A DNA stretch of 64,000 bases from JBKBMT01 sp046295655 (GCA_046295655.1 JBKBMT010000005.1:1-64000); one strand, 5' to 3'. Positions 42,943 through 52,821 are shown, counted from the first letter of the stretch. Program-made: numbers and translations. The notes: generated from the letters alone by a model not told the origin.

Positions 42943-45900
42943 TCAGTGAAAATCGCGACTCTGGAAAAGCGTCTTTGCCTGGTCGCGGGGGTGCATCGCG
43001 CGGGGGGCGGCGCGCCCCTGCACCGGGCGCCGCGCCTCGTCGGCGCGGCCGCCGGTCGGGTCGATCGCCGCCTCGGCCCCCTCGGTCAGGCGGGACAGGT
43101 CGGCCGACAGATCCTCGACCGTCTCGGCAATGACATGCACCACCGCCCCCTCCCGCTGCACCCGGCCGGTGACGCGCATCAGTCGCGACCCGATCACCGC
43201 CCGGCGGTTCGCCTGATAGATCTTCGGCCAGACGATCACATTGGCCACTCCGGTCTCGTCCTCCAGCGTGACGAAGATCACGCCAGAGGCGGTGCCGGGC
43301 CGCTGGCGGCAGATGACCAGACCGCAGACCTGCACCCGCCCGCATGCCTCGATCAGCCTGTCGTGGGCGACAAGCCCGGGGAAGGCGGGGCGCAGCAGTT
43401 CCATCGGATGGGCCCGCAGGCTGAGCCGCAGCACGAGATAATCCTCGATCATCTCCTCGCCCAGCGTCATGCCGGGCAGCACGACCTCGGGTTCGGCGAT
43501 CCCTTCTCCGGCCGCACCGAACAGCGGCAAGGGCGCCGGCGCCCGCAGTCCCCGCACCGCCCACAACCCGTCGCGCCGGTTCAGGCCGATGCAGGTAAAG
43601 CCGTCGGCCTCGGCCAGCCGTTCCAGCGTCGCCGGCGGAACCCCGGCCCGCCGCCAGAGGCTTTCGACATCGGGATAGCCGTTGGCGCGGGCCGCGACGA
43701 TCCAGGCCGCATCCTCCTGCCGCAGCCCCTTGATCTGGCGGAGCCCCAGGCGCAACGCCAGCCGCCCGTCGGCGCGCCGTTCCAGCGTGTTGTCCCATTG
43801 GGAATGATTCGCCGAGACCGGCCGCACCTCGACCCCGTGTTCGCGCACATCGCGCACGATCTGGGCCGGGGCGTAGAAGCCCATCGGCTGCGAATTGAGC
43901 AGCGCACAGGCAAAGGCGGCCGGATGGTGCCGCTTCATCCAGGCCGAGGCATAGACCAGAAGCGCGAAGCTGGCGGCGTGACTTTCGGGGAAGCCGTATT
44001 CGCCGAAGCCCTCGATCTGGGCAAAGCAGCGGTCGGCGAAATCGGGGGCATAGCCGCGTTCCAGCATGCCGGAGACGAAACGGTCGCGGAAGGTGCCGAT
44101 GGTGCCCATCCTGCGGAAGGTGGCAAGGCTGCGGCGCAGACGGTCCGCCTCTTCCGGGGTGAAACCTGCGGCCACGACCGCGATCTGCATTGCCTGTTCC
44201 TGGAACAGCGGCACCCCCAGCGTGCGTTCCAGAACCGGCCGGAGGTCACCTGCTGGCAGGTCCACCGGTTCCTTCCCCTGTCTGCGGTTGATGTAGGGAT
44301 GCACCATGCCGCCCTGGATCGGGCCGGGGCGGACGATGGCGACCTCGATCACCAGATCGTAGAAGCAGCGCGGCCGCATCCGGGGCAGGAAGTTCATCTG
44401 CGCCCGGCTTTCCACCTGGAAGACCCCGATCGCATCGGCGCGGCAGAGCATGTCGTAGGTTTCGGGATCCTCCCGCGGCACGGTTTCCAGATCCAGCCGC
44501 GGCCCGCCGTGGGCCGCGATCAGGTCGAACCCCTTGCGCAGGCAGGTCAGCATCCCCAGAGCCAGGATATCGACCTTGAGGATGCCCAGCGCGTCGATGT
44601 CGTCCTTGTCCCATTCGATCACCGTGCGCCCCTCCATCGCCGCATTCTCGATCGGGCAGAGCGCGTCGAGCCGGTCGCGGGTGATGACGAAGCCGCCGAC
44701 GTGCTGGCTCAGGTGACGCGGAAAGCCGATGATCTGGCCGATCAGATCGAGCGTCAGCCGCAGCCGCCGGTCCCCGAGATCGAGTCCCAGTGCCTGCAGC
44801 CGCGCCGGATCGGGCGCCGCAGCCGACCAGCCCCATTCCAACCCCGCAATGGCGGCGCAGAGATCGTCCGACAGGCCCATTGCCCGGCCGACCTCGCGGA
44901 TCGCGGCGCGGCTGCGGAAATGGATGACCGTCGCGGTCAGGCCGGCCCGGTGGCGGCCATAGCGGTCGTAGATGTGCTGGATCACCTCCTCGCGCCGCTC
45001 GTGTTCGAAATCCACGTCGATGTCCGGCGGCTCGCCGCGCGCCTCGGACATGAAGCGTTCGAACACCATGGTGATCGTGTCGGGCGCGACCTCGGTGATG
45101 CCCAGGGCATAGCAGATCACCGAATTGGCCGCCGATCCCCGCCCCTGACAGAGGATGCCGCGGGCGCGGGCGAATTCGACTATGTCGTGCACGGTCAGGA
45201 AATAGGCGGCGAAGCCGAGGTTGCGGATGATGCGCAACTCCTTCACCACCCGCTCCATCGTCGCCGAGGGCGCGCCGGCGGGATAGCGCCGCCGGAGCCC
45301 TGCCGCGGTCAGCCGTTCCAGCCGCGCCTGGGGTGCCTCGCCGTCGGCGATCTCGTCGGGATACTGATAGCTCCGCTCGTCCAGGCTGAAGCCGCAGCGC
45401 GCGGCGATTTCCAGCGTGCGGCGGATCGCGGCCGGGTGGTCGCGGAACACCCGTGCCATCTCGGCGGGGGGTTTCAGCCGGCGTTCGGCATTGGGCAGGG
45501 CATGGCGACCCAGCCGGTCGATGGTGGTGCGCAGGCGGATGCAGCTCAGCACATCGGCAAGCCGGCGTCGCGATCCGTGATGCATCAGCACGTCGCCCGT
45601 GGCCACCATCGGCATGCCGGCCGCCTGCGACAGCGCCAGCAGCGCCGCCAGCCTGTCGCTGTCGCGCCCGTCGTGGCGCGGCACGGCGCCCAGATAGCAG
45701 GCGCCCGGGAAACGGCGGGCCATGGCGCGCAGATCCGCCGCGCAGGCACGGGACGCCGGCCCAAGCGGATCCGGCGGAAGCGCGATCAGCACCATGCCGT
45801 CACATCCGTCCATCAGGTCGGCGCGGTCGAGGTGGCACGCGCCCTTGCCGGCACGCAGCTTGCCGCGGCTCAGCAGGTGCGACAGCGCCGCATAGCCCAC

Positions 45901-46293
45901 CCGGTGCATCGGCAGCGCCACCCAGTCCACCGCACTGTCGCGCAGCACCAGCCGCGCCCCGACGATCAGCCGCGGCAGCGGCCCGGACGGCGGCGCGGCA
46001 AGCGGGGTGCGGGTGCCGAAATCCTGCCGGCTGGACGGGTCGTGCCGGGACTGCGACCGGATCGGCAGCGCTGCCGCCCCGGCCTCGCGCATCCGGGCCA
46101 GTTCGCGCAGGGCGACGTGGGCGCGCACCACACCGGCCAGGGAATTGCGGTCGGTGATGGCGATTGCGGCAAGGCCAAGCTCGGCGGCCCGCGTCACCAG
46201 TTCCTCGGGGTGCGAGGCGCCGGTCAGGAAGGTGAAGTTCGAGGTCACGCACAGTTCGGCATAGCCCTCGGCGGGTGCGCGGCGGCGGGTCAT
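42943..46293 (-). CDS. dnaE2: Error-prone DNA polymerase DnaE2
   Basis: A 1116-residue C-family polymerase. It has the PHP domain at the N-terminus (YAELCVTSNFTFLTGASHPEE), palm with the catalytic aspartates in PPDIDVDFEHERR and DKDDIDALGILKVDILAL, the thumb and fingers, tandem HhH region and a C-terminal OB fold. Such enzymes do translesion synthesis in SOS mutagenesis. Its ATG overlaps the imuB TGA as TGATG, so the two are co-translated. Length fits DnaE2 (about 1050-1120) and not the replicative DnaE1 (about 1160-1180). Confidence 0.93.
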   Translation of the reverse strand: MTRRRAPAEGYAELCVTSNFTFLTGASHPEELVTRAAELGLAAIAITDRNSLAGVVRAHVALRELARMREAGAAALPIRSQSRHDPSSRQDFGTRTPLAAPPSGPLPRLIVGARLVLRDSAVDWVALPMHRVGYAALSHLLSRGKLRAGKGACHLDRADLMDGCDGMVLIALPPDPLGPASRACAADLRAMARRFPGACYLGAVPRHDGRDSDRLAALLALSQAAGMPMVATGDVLMHHGSRRRLADVLSCIRLRTTIDRLGRHALPNAERRLKPPAEMARVFRDHPAAIRRTLEIAARCGFSLDERSYQYPDEIADGEAPQARLERLTAAGLRRRYPAGAPSATMERVVKELRIIRNLGFAAYFLTVHDIVEFARARGILCQGRGSAANSVICYALGITEVAPDTITMVFERFMSEARGEPPDIDVDFEHERREEVIQHIYDRYGRHRAGLTATVIHFRSRAAIREVGRAMGLSDDLCAAIAGLEWGWSAAAPDPARLQALGLDLGDRRLRLTLDLIGQIIGFPRHLSQHVGGFVITRDRLDALCPIENAAMEGRTVIEWDKDDIDALGILKVDILALGMLTCLRKGFDLIAAHGGPRLDLETVPREDPETYDMLCRADAIGVFQVESRAQMNFLPRMRPRCFYDLVIEVAIVRPGPIQGGMVHPYINRRQGKEPVDLPAGDLRPVLERTLGVPLFQEQAMQIAVVAAGFTPEEADRLRRSLATFRRMGTIGTFRDRFVSGMLERGYAPDFADRCFAQIEGFGEYGFPESHAASFALLVYASAWMKRHHPAAFACALLNSQPMGFYAPAQIVRDVREHGVEVRPVSANHSQWDNTLERRADGRLALRLGLRQIKGLRQEDAAWIVAARANGYPDVESLWRRAGVPPATLERLAEADGFTCIGLNRRDGLWAVRGLRAPAPLPLFGAAGEGIAEPEVVLPGMTLGEEMIEDYLVLRLSLRAHPMELLRPAFPGLVAHDRLIEACGRVQVCGLVICRQRPGTASGVIFVTLEDETGVANVIVWPKIYQANRRAVIGSRLMRVTGRVQREGAVVHVIAETVEDLSADLSRLTEGAEAAIDPTGGRADEARRPVQGRAAPRAMHPRDQAKTLFQSRDFH

Positions 46294-47774
46294 CAGGGAA
46301 ATTCCCCCTGCACCGCCCAGCCGCCGTCGGCCGGGGTATGGAACAGCCACAGCCGGGGCCCCTCGGCGGTCTCGACCCGCCAGTAGTCGCGCGGACCGGA
46401 TCGCCACGCCGGATCGTCGAACCACCACTCCGGCGACAGCCGCTCGGGCCCCATGGCGCGCGCGGTGGCAAGCCGCTGGCCACGCCAGCGGAACCGGGCG
46501 GGCGGCAGATCGCCCGCGATGCCGGTCAGCGGTTCGGGCGGGAACAGTTCGGCCGGGCGGGGCGGGCCGGGGGGCCAGTCGTCACCGGGCGGATCGGACC
46601 AGAGCGCCGAGAGGGTGAGGAAACTGCGCTCGGGGATGTGGCTGTCGGCCGGGGCCATCCGGGTCAGCGCCTCGAACCCCAGCCGGTTGCCCAGCCGGGT
46701 CAGCAGATCGGCCAGCCGGTCTGCCCCCGCCTCGGCCCCACGGCCGACGGCGAGCTGGCGGGGCGGCAGAGCTTCGGTCACGGGTGCCGTGAGGCGCATC
46801 AGGTCGATCCCGAAACCGGCATCCACATGGTCGAGCTGCGGCGCGAACAGCGCGGCGATGGCACCGGCCTCGCGCATCGGCCGGGCAAGCCCGATCTCGA
46901 CCGCGACGCCCCCGCCATCCACCCGTCGCAGCCAAAGCCGCAGCCGCCGCGCCCCCTGTCCCGCCGCATCGAGCCGGGCACAGAGCCGGTCAAGCAGCCG
47001 GTCGAGCCCCGCGACCACATCCGCGACAAGCCCGATCGGTTCGGGCAGGGTCAGGCGGACACCGAAATGCGGCAGGTCGGGATCGGGCGACAGCGGTTCG
47101 GGTGCGGCATCCAGCGCCTGATCCAGCCGCAGCACCACCGCGGACCCGAACCGCCGCGCCAGAACCGCCCGCGGCAGGGCGACAAGGTCGCGGATCCGGC
47201 GCAACCCCAGCCGGTGCAGCGCCGCCGCGGTATCCGGGTCAAGGCGCAGCGCGGCCGGCGGCAGATCGCCCAGCGCCGCCAGCGGCGCGCCGGGTGCAGC
47301 GATTCCCCCGCCATGCCGGGCCAGCGCCCAGGCCCCACCGCGACTGTCGCCCAGACCGGCCGCAACGGCAAACCCCAGCCGTTCCAGCCGCCCGACCGCT
47401 TCGGCCACCAGCGCCGCCTCGCCGCCGAAAAGACGCGCAACCCCGGTCAGGTCGAGCATCAGCCCGTCGGGCCCGTCCCGCGCCACCAGGGGCGAGAAAC
47501 GCCCGGCCCAGCGTGCCAGCGCCGCCAGAAGCGCCGCATCCCGCCCCGGATCGGCCGGCACCGTCGCCAGCCCCGGACAGAGCGCGCGCGCATCGGCCAG
47601 CCCCATGCCGCGCGACAGCCCGGCCGCCGCGGCCGCGGCATTCAGACAGACCAGCCGTTCGGCCCCTGCGACCCGCCCCGCCACGGCCAGCGGCGCCTCG
47701 TCCACGCGTCCGCGCCCCGCCCGGTCGCTGGCCAGACGGGGAAACCACAGGCACAGGATGCGCCGCCCGGGCAC
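46293..47774 (-). CDS. imuB: ImuB, catalytically inactive Y-family polymerase-like protein
   Basis: A 493-residue protein of the ImuB (DUF6504/UmuC-like) family that recruits the mutasome to the beta clamp with DnaE2. A GTG start at 47774 with GGAGGACACC gives MPGRRILCLWFPRLASDRAG. The active-site Asp/Glu residues of Y-family polymerases are missing, as usual for ImuB. HhH-like and little-finger parts follow, with RDYWRVETAEGPRLWLFHTP near the C-terminus. The LexA box lies 17-32 bp upstream. ImuA is not encoded upstream; rlmN is there instead. Confidence 0.9.
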   Translation of the reverse strand: MPGRRILCLWFPRLASDRAGRGRVDEAPLAVAGRVAGAERLVCLNAAAAAAGLSRGMGLADARALCPGLATVPADPGRDAALLAALARWAGRFSPLVARDGPDGLMLDLTGVARLFGGEAALVAEAVGRLERLGFAVAAGLGDSRGGAWALARHGGGIAAPGAPLAALGDLPPAALRLDPDTAAALHRLGLRRIRDLVALPRAVLARRFGSAVVLRLDQALDAAPEPLSPDPDLPHFGVRLTLPEPIGLVADVVAGLDRLLDRLCARLDAAGQGARRLRLWLRRVDGGGVAVEIGLARPMREAGAIAALFAPQLDHVDAGFGIDLMRLTAPVTEALPPRQLAVGRGAEAGADRLADLLTRLGNRLGFEALTRMAPADSHIPERSFLTLSALWSDPPGDDWPPGPPRPAELFPPEPLTGIAGDLPPARFRWRGQRLATARAMGPERLSPEWWFDDPAWRSGPRDYWRVETAEGPRLWLFHTPADGGWAVQGEFP

Positions 47775-47791
47775 GGTGTCCTCCGATAGAT

Positions 47792-47806
47792 GTTCTCTTT
47801 TCGTTC
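47792..47806. promoter_or_regulatory. LexA (SOS) box of imuB-dnaE2
   Basis: GTTCTCTTTTCGTTC is exactly GTTC-N7-GTTC, the alphaproteobacterial LexA operator. It lies 18 bp upstream of the imuB GTG, where a repressor would cover the transcript start. The reverse strand reads GAAC-N7-GAAC in the direction of the operon. Confidence 0.82.
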
Positions 47807-47867
47807 TAGCGACAACGGAACCGGAGTCCAGAGCCTGAATCAATCCTGCCGCAAACCGGCCGCGGCG

Positions 47868-49049
47868 TCAGGGGCGCGTCTCGGCCGCGATCTCGGCCCG
47901 CGACCTGCGCCCCCGTTCGGTCGCGGACTTGAGCTGTCCGCAGGCGGCCATGATGTCCTCGCCGCGCGGGGTGCGGATCGGCGAGGCATAGCCCGCCTTG
48001 TAGATGATGTCGGCGAAGGCCTCGATCCGCTCCCAGTCCGACCGCTCGTAGGGCGCGCCGGGCCATTCGTTGAACGGAATCAGGTTGATCTTCGCGGGGA
48101 TGCCGGCGATCAGCCTGACCAGACGCCGCGCGTCGGCGTCGCTGTCGTTCACGCCCTTCAGCATCACATATTCGAAGGTGATCCGCTCCGAGTTCGACAG
48201 ACGCGGATAGTCGCGCAGCGCATGCAGCAGCGTGGCGATGTTCCAGCGCCGGTTGATCGGCACCAGCCGGTCGCGCACCTCGTCGGTGGTCGCGTGGAAC
48301 GACACCGCAAGCTGACAGCCGATCTCCTCGGCCGTGCGCGCGATCTCGGGCACCACGCCCGAGGTGGACAGCGTGATCCGCCGCCGGCCCAGCGCAATGC
48401 CCTCGCCGTCCATGACCACCCGCATCGCGTCGCGGACCGCCTCGAAATTGTAAAGCGGCTCGCCCATGCCCATCAGGACGATGTTCGAGATCAGACGTTC
48501 GCCGGTCGAACCCTGGCCAGGCTTCGGCCAGTCGTCCAGATCGTCGCGCGCCAGCATGACCTGGCCCACGATCTCGGCCGCGGTCAGGTTGCGCACCAGC
48601 TTCTGGGTGCCGGTATGGCAGAAGGAACAGGTCAGGGTGCAGCCGACCTGGGACGAGATGCACAGCGTCCCGCGCCCCTCCTCGGGGATATAGACGGTTT
48701 CCACCTCGTGCCCGCCGGCGATGCGGACCAGATACTTCCTTGTGCCGTCGGCGCTGATCTGGCGGCTGACGACCTCGGGCACGGCCACCTCGAACCGGTC
48801 GGCGAGCATGGCGCGATAGTCCTTGGCGAGGTTGGTCATCGCCGCAAAGTCGCGCACCCCCCAGTGATAGATCCACTGCCAGATCTGCCCGACGCGCATC
48901 TTCGCCTGCTGCTCGGGCGTTCCGGCCTCGATCAGCGCCATGCGCAGCCGGTCGCGGGTCAGCCCGACAAGATTGGTCCGTCCGGCTTCGGGCAACCGGC
49001 GCGGCAGGGTCAGGACATCCTGCGTGATCGGGGCGGTGGGACGCGTCAT
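47868..49049 (-). CDS. rlmN: 23S rRNA (adenine2503-C2)-methyltransferase
   Basis: A 393-residue radical SAM enzyme that methylates A2503 of 23S rRNA and A37 of some tRNAs. The 4Fe-4S ligands are Cys137, Cys141 and Cys144 ([16 protein letters not shown]). The GEPLYNF motif (MGMGEPL) and the second catalytic Cys in DIMAACGQL are present. The start with GAGG upstream at 49049 is preferred over an in-frame ATG 17 codons upstream. It ends 94 bp before imuB in the same direction. Confidence 0.95.
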   Translation of the reverse strand: MTRPTAPITQDVLTLPRRLPEAGRTNLVGLTRDRLRMALIEAGTPEQQAKMRVGQIWQWIYHWGVRDFAAMTNLAKDYRAMLADRFEVAVPEVVSRQISADGTRKYLVRIAGGHEVETVYIPEEGRGTLCISSQVGCTLTCSFCHTGTQKLVRNLTAAEIVGQVMLARDDLDDWPKPGQGSTGERLISNIVLMGMGEPLYNFEAVRDAMRVVMDGEGIALGRRRITLSTSGVVPEIARTAEEIGCQLAVSFHATTDEVRDRLVPINRRWNIATLLHALRDYPRLSNSERITFEYVMLKGVNDSDADARRLVRLIAGIPAKINLIPFNEWPGAPYERSDWERIEAFADIIYKAGYASPIRTPRGEDIMAACGQLKSATERGRRSRAEIAAETRP

Positions 49050-49102
49050 CGGGTCATCCTCGGGCGGCAAGCCGTCGATATAGGCGATCCCGCGCCGCAA
49101 AT

Positions 49103-49130
49103 CAAAAGGCCCCGCGCCGAACGCGGGGCC
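49103..49130 (-). terminator. Intrinsic terminator of the IalB-like gene
   Basis: On the minus strand, GGCCCCGCG-(5)-CGCGGGGCC is a 9-bp perfect stem (49108-49130) followed by TTTTGATTT. This is a clear rho-independent terminator for the gene at 49152-49676, placed just before the rlmN start region. Confidence 0.82.
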
Positions 49131-49151
49131 CGAACGGCTACGACGCGGGGC

Positions 49152-49676
49152 TCAGCGGCACTGGCGCTCGGCCTCCTCCATCGCGGCGGTGAACCCCAGA
49201 AGCGAGAAGGTGTCGCGGGTGGTGGTGCCCCGGCCGGAGCGCCCGGTGACGATCGCCTGGGCCCCGCGCTTCATCGCCGCCAGCAGCGCCGCATCGTCGT
49301 TGGCATTCGCCGGCCAGGCCCATTCGCCATCGGTGAACAGCTGGAACGTCTCGTTGCCGATCTCGACCCCGACGTTCGAGCCGGGCGCGAAGGGATAGCC
49401 GCCGGTAAAGGAAATCTCGCCCCGCGCACCGGTGCCCGGACGGAAGGTGACGAACAGAAGTATGTCGCCGCGCCGCACCGACACCGGGCGGCCGTCGCGG
49501 GTGTTCACCGTCTCCTTCGGGGCCGAAACGCCCCAGCATTCCTTGGGATTGCCCTCGGTGAACACGCTCCAGTCGGTCCGCGTGGCCACCCGGTTGGTGG
49601 ATTCCTGACCCAGCGCCGCGGTTGCCCCCAGCGTCACCGCCACGCCGAGAAGCGCGCCCGTGATCCGTGTCATCAT
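49152..49676 (-). CDS. Invasion-associated locus B (IalB)-like secreted protein
   Basis: A 174-residue secreted protein. The signal peptide is about 1-25 (TRITGALLGVAVTLGATAALG). The IalB domain has the residues DWSVFTEGNPKECWGVS, FVTFRPGTGARGEISFTGGYPF and the C-terminal TRDTFSLLGFTAAMEEAERQC, giving two candidate disulfide cysteines. IalB in Bartonella aids erythrocyte entry, but the family is common in free-living alphaproteobacteria and its role there is not known. An MTRITG start one codon later is possible. Confidence 0.83.
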   Translation of the reverse strand: MMTRITGALLGVAVTLGATAALGQESTNRVATRTDWSVFTEGNPKECWGVSAPKETVNTRDGRPVSVRRGDILLFVTFRPGTGARGEISFTGGYPFAPGSNVGVEIGNETFQLFTDGEWAWPANANDDAALLAAMKRGAQAIVTGRSGRGTTTRDTFSLLGFTAAMEEAERQCR

Positions 49677-49845
49677 GTCCCCAAAGCCTCCAGCCGTTGT
49701 GCCTCTGCCCGCCCTGCCGGTCGCTTCGGCACGACCTTTTCCGGTGGCACGGGTCATATCAACTCGATATCCGGGTTGATAGCGCGAAAATGGCCGCAAA
49801 CGGAACCCCGGCGGCAGAAAATCGCGCATCTGTGAGAGGACGGAG

Positions 49846-50832
49846 ATGACGGCAACCAGGATGGTGGAACTGTGGCGCGGCGGAATGCTGGAAAGCGTTC
49901 ATTCCGGGCATGCGGCGGTGTGCGATGCCTCTGGCGCGGTGATCGAAGGCTGGGGCGACCCGGCGACGGTGATCTTTCCGCGGTCGGCCTGCAAGATGAT
50001 CCAGGCGCTGCCGCTGCTCGAAAGCGGAGCCGGCGCCGGTCTGTCGTCCGAGCGGCTGGCGCTTGCCTGCGCCAGCCATAACGGCGCGGCCCTGCACGTC
50101 GGCCATGTGACGGAATGGCTGTCCGAGATCGGACGGACCGAGGCCGACCTGCGCTGCGGCGCCCACGAGCCGAAGGACGAGGCAGAACGCGACCGGCTGA
50201 TCCGGGCCGGCGAACGTCCCTGTCAGATCCACAACAACTGTTCCGGCAAGCACACGGGCTTTCTGATGTTGGCCCGCCACCTGCGCGCCGGGCCGGAATA
50301 TGTGGAGATCGACCATCCCGTGCAGCAGGCCGTCCGCGCAGCCTTCGAGGAGGTGACCGGCGCGCCTTCGCCGGCGACCGGAATCGACGGGTGTTCGGCA
50401 CCCAACTTCGCCACCTCGGTCGCCGGGCTGGCCCGTGCCATGGCGCTTTTCGCCGTCGCCGGTCCGGGTGGCGATGCCCGCGAACGCGCGATGCACCGGC
50501 TGACCCGCGCCATGGCCGAACGGCCCGAATTCGTGGCCGGCGAGGGACGAGCCTGCACCGAGCTGATGCGCGCCATGGGCGGGCGCGTCGCGATCAAGAC
50601 CGGGGCCGAGGGGGTTTTCGTGGCGATCCTGCCCGAACAGCGCCTTGGCGTCGCGCTCAAGATCGCCGACGGTGCCGCCCGCGCCGCCGAGGCGGCCGTG
50701 GCCGCGATCCTCGTCAAGTTGGGCGCACTGCCCCCCGATCATCCCGCAACCCGGCGCCATCTGGACGCGCCGCAGTACAACTGGCGCGGGATCAGGACCG
50801 GCGAGGTGCGACTGGCGGCGGATTTTCCCTGA
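49846..50832 (+). CDS. L-asparaginase II (Rhizobium etli type)
   Basis: A 328-residue asparaginase of the AnsII/PF06089 family, unrelated in fold to the two-domain E. coli enzymes. Conserved segments are FPRSACKMIQALPLLESGAG, LACASHNGAALHV, NNCSGKHTGFL and CSAPNFATSVAGLARA, which include the SxxK-like pair Ser and Lys. It hydrolyses asparagine to aspartate and ammonia. The gene is divergent from IalB and is followed by the CDP-alcohol gene. Confidence 0.9.
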   Translation: MTATRMVELWRGGMLESVHSGHAAVCDASGAVIEGWGDPATVIFPRSACKMIQALPLLESGAGAGLSSERLALACASHNGAALHVGHVTEWLSEIGRTEADLRCGAHEPKDEAERDRLIRAGERPCQIHNNCSGKHTGFLMLARHLRAGPEYVEIDHPVQQAVRAAFEEVTGAPSPATGIDGCSAPNFATSVAGLARAMALFAVAGPGGDARERAMHRLTRAMAERPEFVAGEGRACTELMRAMGGRVAIKTGAEGVFVAILPEQRLGVALKIADGAARAAEAAVAAILVKLGALPPDHPATRRHLDAPQYNWRGIRTGEVRLAADFP

Positions 50833-50884
50833 GAATTTCCTGAGGTCAGTGAAACAATTCGCCCAGCACGCCGTATCTTGGGTC

Positions 50885-50950
50885 ATGGATACGATCTCGG
50901 CTCTCTCTCGCAAGCGGCGCCCGGCCACGGAAGACGGTGAGGCAGGATGA
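50885..50950 (+). CDS. Possible 21-residue peptide coupled to the CDP-alcohol gene
   Basis: A short frame (MDTISALSRKRRPATEDGEAG) stops with TGA overlapping the next ATG as ATGA. Its ribosome site is weak and no family is known. It might simply be part of the leader of the next gene. Confidence 0.2.
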   Translation: MDTISALSRKRRPATEDGEAG

Positions 50951-51612
50951 TCGATGCGCGGCTTCTTCCCCTGCAGCGGCGGCTGCTGGCCGGCCCGGGC
51001 GCCTGGCTCGCCGCCCGCGGGGCGACGGCCGATCAGGTGACGCTGTGCGGCTTTGCGCTGGGGCTTCTGTCGGTGCCGGCGCTGGCTGGCGGTTACGTCC
51101 TGACCGCGCTGGCGCTGATCGTCGTCAACCGTCTGTTCGACGGGCTGGACGGCGCCGTGGCGCGGGCATCGGGGCCACACCCGCGCGGAGCGTTCCTCGA
51201 CATCAGCGCCGATTTCCTGTTCTACGCGCTGGTGCCGCTGGGCTTTGCCATGGCCGATCCGGCAGCGAATGCGCTGCCGGCAGCGGTTCTGATCGCGGCC
51301 TTCATGGGCACCGGATCGAGCTTTCTGGCCTTCGCCGCGGTCGCCGCCGCGCAGGGACGCGGGAGCGCCGACTATCCCGACAAGGGCATCCCCTATATCG
51401 GCGGCCTGACGGAAGGCGCCGAGACCATCGGCGTCTTCGTCGCCATGTGCCTGTTTCCACAGCAGTTCGCCTGGCTTGCCTACGGCTTTGCCGCCGCCTG
51501 CACCCTGACCACCGCAAGCCGCTGGGTTGCCGGCTGGCGGGCCTTTTCACCCGGCGCACAGCCCCTGCCGACACCGGCCGAAAGTGACCGGTCCCGGCGC
51601 CGCGCGATCTGA
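50947..51612 (+). CDS. CDP-alcohol phosphatidyltransferase family protein
   Basis: A 221-residue integral membrane enzyme with about six helices. The metal-binding signature is DGAVARASGPHPRGAFLDISAD, following the DG-x2-AR-x8-G-x3-D-x3-D pattern but with seven residues rather than eight between AR and G. Enzymes of the family join CDP-diacylglycerol or a CDP-alcohol to an alcohol acceptor to make phospholipids; the acceptor here is unknown. It lies in front of a YnjB-like ABC importer, only 13 bp apart. Confidence 0.85.
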   Translation: MIDARLLPLQRRLLAGPGAWLAARGATADQVTLCGFALGLLSVPALAGGYVLTALALIVVNRLFDGLDGAVARASGPHPRGAFLDISADFLFYALVPLGFAMADPAANALPAAVLIAAFMGTGSSFLAFAAVAAAQGRGSADYPDKGIPYIGGLTEGAETIGVFVAMCLFPQQFAWLAYGFAAACTLTTASRWVAGWRAFSPGAQPLPTPAESDRSRRRAI

Positions 51613-51625
51613 AGGATCCGATGAC

Positions 51626-52816
51626 ATGATGCAGCGTCCCGTGCTTTCCGCCCTCATCGCCGCCTGCCTTGCCCTGCCTGCCGCCGCCGACTGGTCGCAG
51701 ATCGAGGCCGCAGCACGCGGCCAGACCGTCTATTGGCATGCCTGGGGCGGGGACGAACGGACCAACGACTTCATCGCCTGGGCAGGGCGCGAGACCGAGC
51801 GGCGCCACGGCGTATCGATCGTCCACGTCAAGCTGTCCTCGACATCCGAGGCAGTGGCCCGGGTGCTGTCGGAACGTGCGGCCGGGCGCGACAGCGGCGG
51901 GGCGGTGGACCTGATCTGGATCAATGGACCGAACTTCCTGTCCATGAAGGAACAGGGATTGCTGTTCGGCCCCTTCGTCGCGGATCTGCCCAACGCCCGC
52001 TATGTCGACCTTTCGCCCGAGGCGCCCGCGAGCCTCGATTTCACGGTGCCGGTCGAGGGACTGGAATCGCCCTGGCGACTGGCGCGTTTCGTCTTCGTCC
52101 ACGACAGCGCCCGGGTTCCCGACCCGCCGCGCCGGATGGCGGACTTCCCGGCCTGGGCCGAAGCAAACCCCGCTCGGCTGACCCATCCCAATCCCGCGAA
52201 CTTCATGGGCGCGACCTTTCTGAAGCAGGCGCTGGTGGAACTGTCGCCAGACCCGGCCGCGTTGCTTCTGCCCCCTGACGACGCGTCCTATGCCGCCCAG
52301 ACCGGACCGCTGTGGGACTGGTACGACTGCCTGCTGCCGCATCTGTGGCGCAGCGGCCGGGACTTTCCCGAAAACGAATCGGTTCAGGCGCAGTTGCTGT
52401 CGGACGGCGAGATCGACATCACCATGGCTTTCGACCCGGCCTTTGCGGCAGCCGGGATCGCGCGGGGCCTTCTGCCCGAGACGGCGCGGGTGTTCGTGCC
52501 CGAGACCGGCAGCATCGGCAACGTGAGTTTCGTCGCCATCCCGTACAATGCCGCGAATCGCGAGGGCGCGATGGTGGTGGCGAACTTCCTGCTGGATCCG
52601 GCGACCCAGGCCCGTCAGCAGGACATCACCGTTCTGGGCGCCTTTTCGGTGCTGGACCAGAACCGTCTGTCCGAGGCCGAGCGCGCCCTTTTCGCCGCGC
52701 TTCCGGCGCACCCCGCCCTGCCGACGCTCGAGGATCTCGGCCCCACCCTGGCCGAACCGCACCCGGACTGGATGACGCGGCTGACCGAGGACTGGGCGCG
52801 GCGCTACACGCGCTAG
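51626..52816 (+). CDS. YnjB-like ABC transporter substrate-binding protein
   Basis: A 396-residue periplasmic binding protein. Signal peptide 1-22 (RPVLSALIAACLALPAAA). The body follows with VYWHAWGGDERTNDFI, IDLIWINGPNFLSMKEQ and GEIDITMAFDPAFAAAGI and resembles YnjB, a protein of the extracellular solute-binding group 1 that has been linked to thiamine or an unknown solute. Start: two ATG codons in tandem at 51626-51631. The permease and ATPase follow. Confidence 0.87.
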   Translation: MMQRPVLSALIAACLALPAAADWSQIEAAARGQTVYWHAWGGDERTNDFIAWAGRETERRHGVSIVHVKLSSTSEAVARVLSERAAGRDSGGAVDLIWINGPNFLSMKEQGLLFGPFVADLPNARYVDLSPEAPASLDFTVPVEGLESPWRLARFVFVHDSARVPDPPRRMADFPAWAEANPARLTHPNPANFMGATFLKQALVELSPDPAALLLPPDDASYAAQTGPLWDWYDCLLPHLWRSGRDFPENESVQAQLLSDGEIDITMAFDPAFAAAGIARGLLPETARVFVPETGSIGNVSFVAIPYNAANREGAMVVANFLLDPATQARQQDITVLGAFSVLDQNRLSEAERALFAALPAHPALPTLEDLGPTLAEPHPDWMTRLTEDWARRYTR

Positions 52817-52821
52817 ACCCG

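Noticed and set aside
42754..46386. A 1210-codon plus-strand frame opposite dnaE2
   Set aside because: Antisense shadow of a well-supported polymerase gene, with no recognised domain and no ribosome site.
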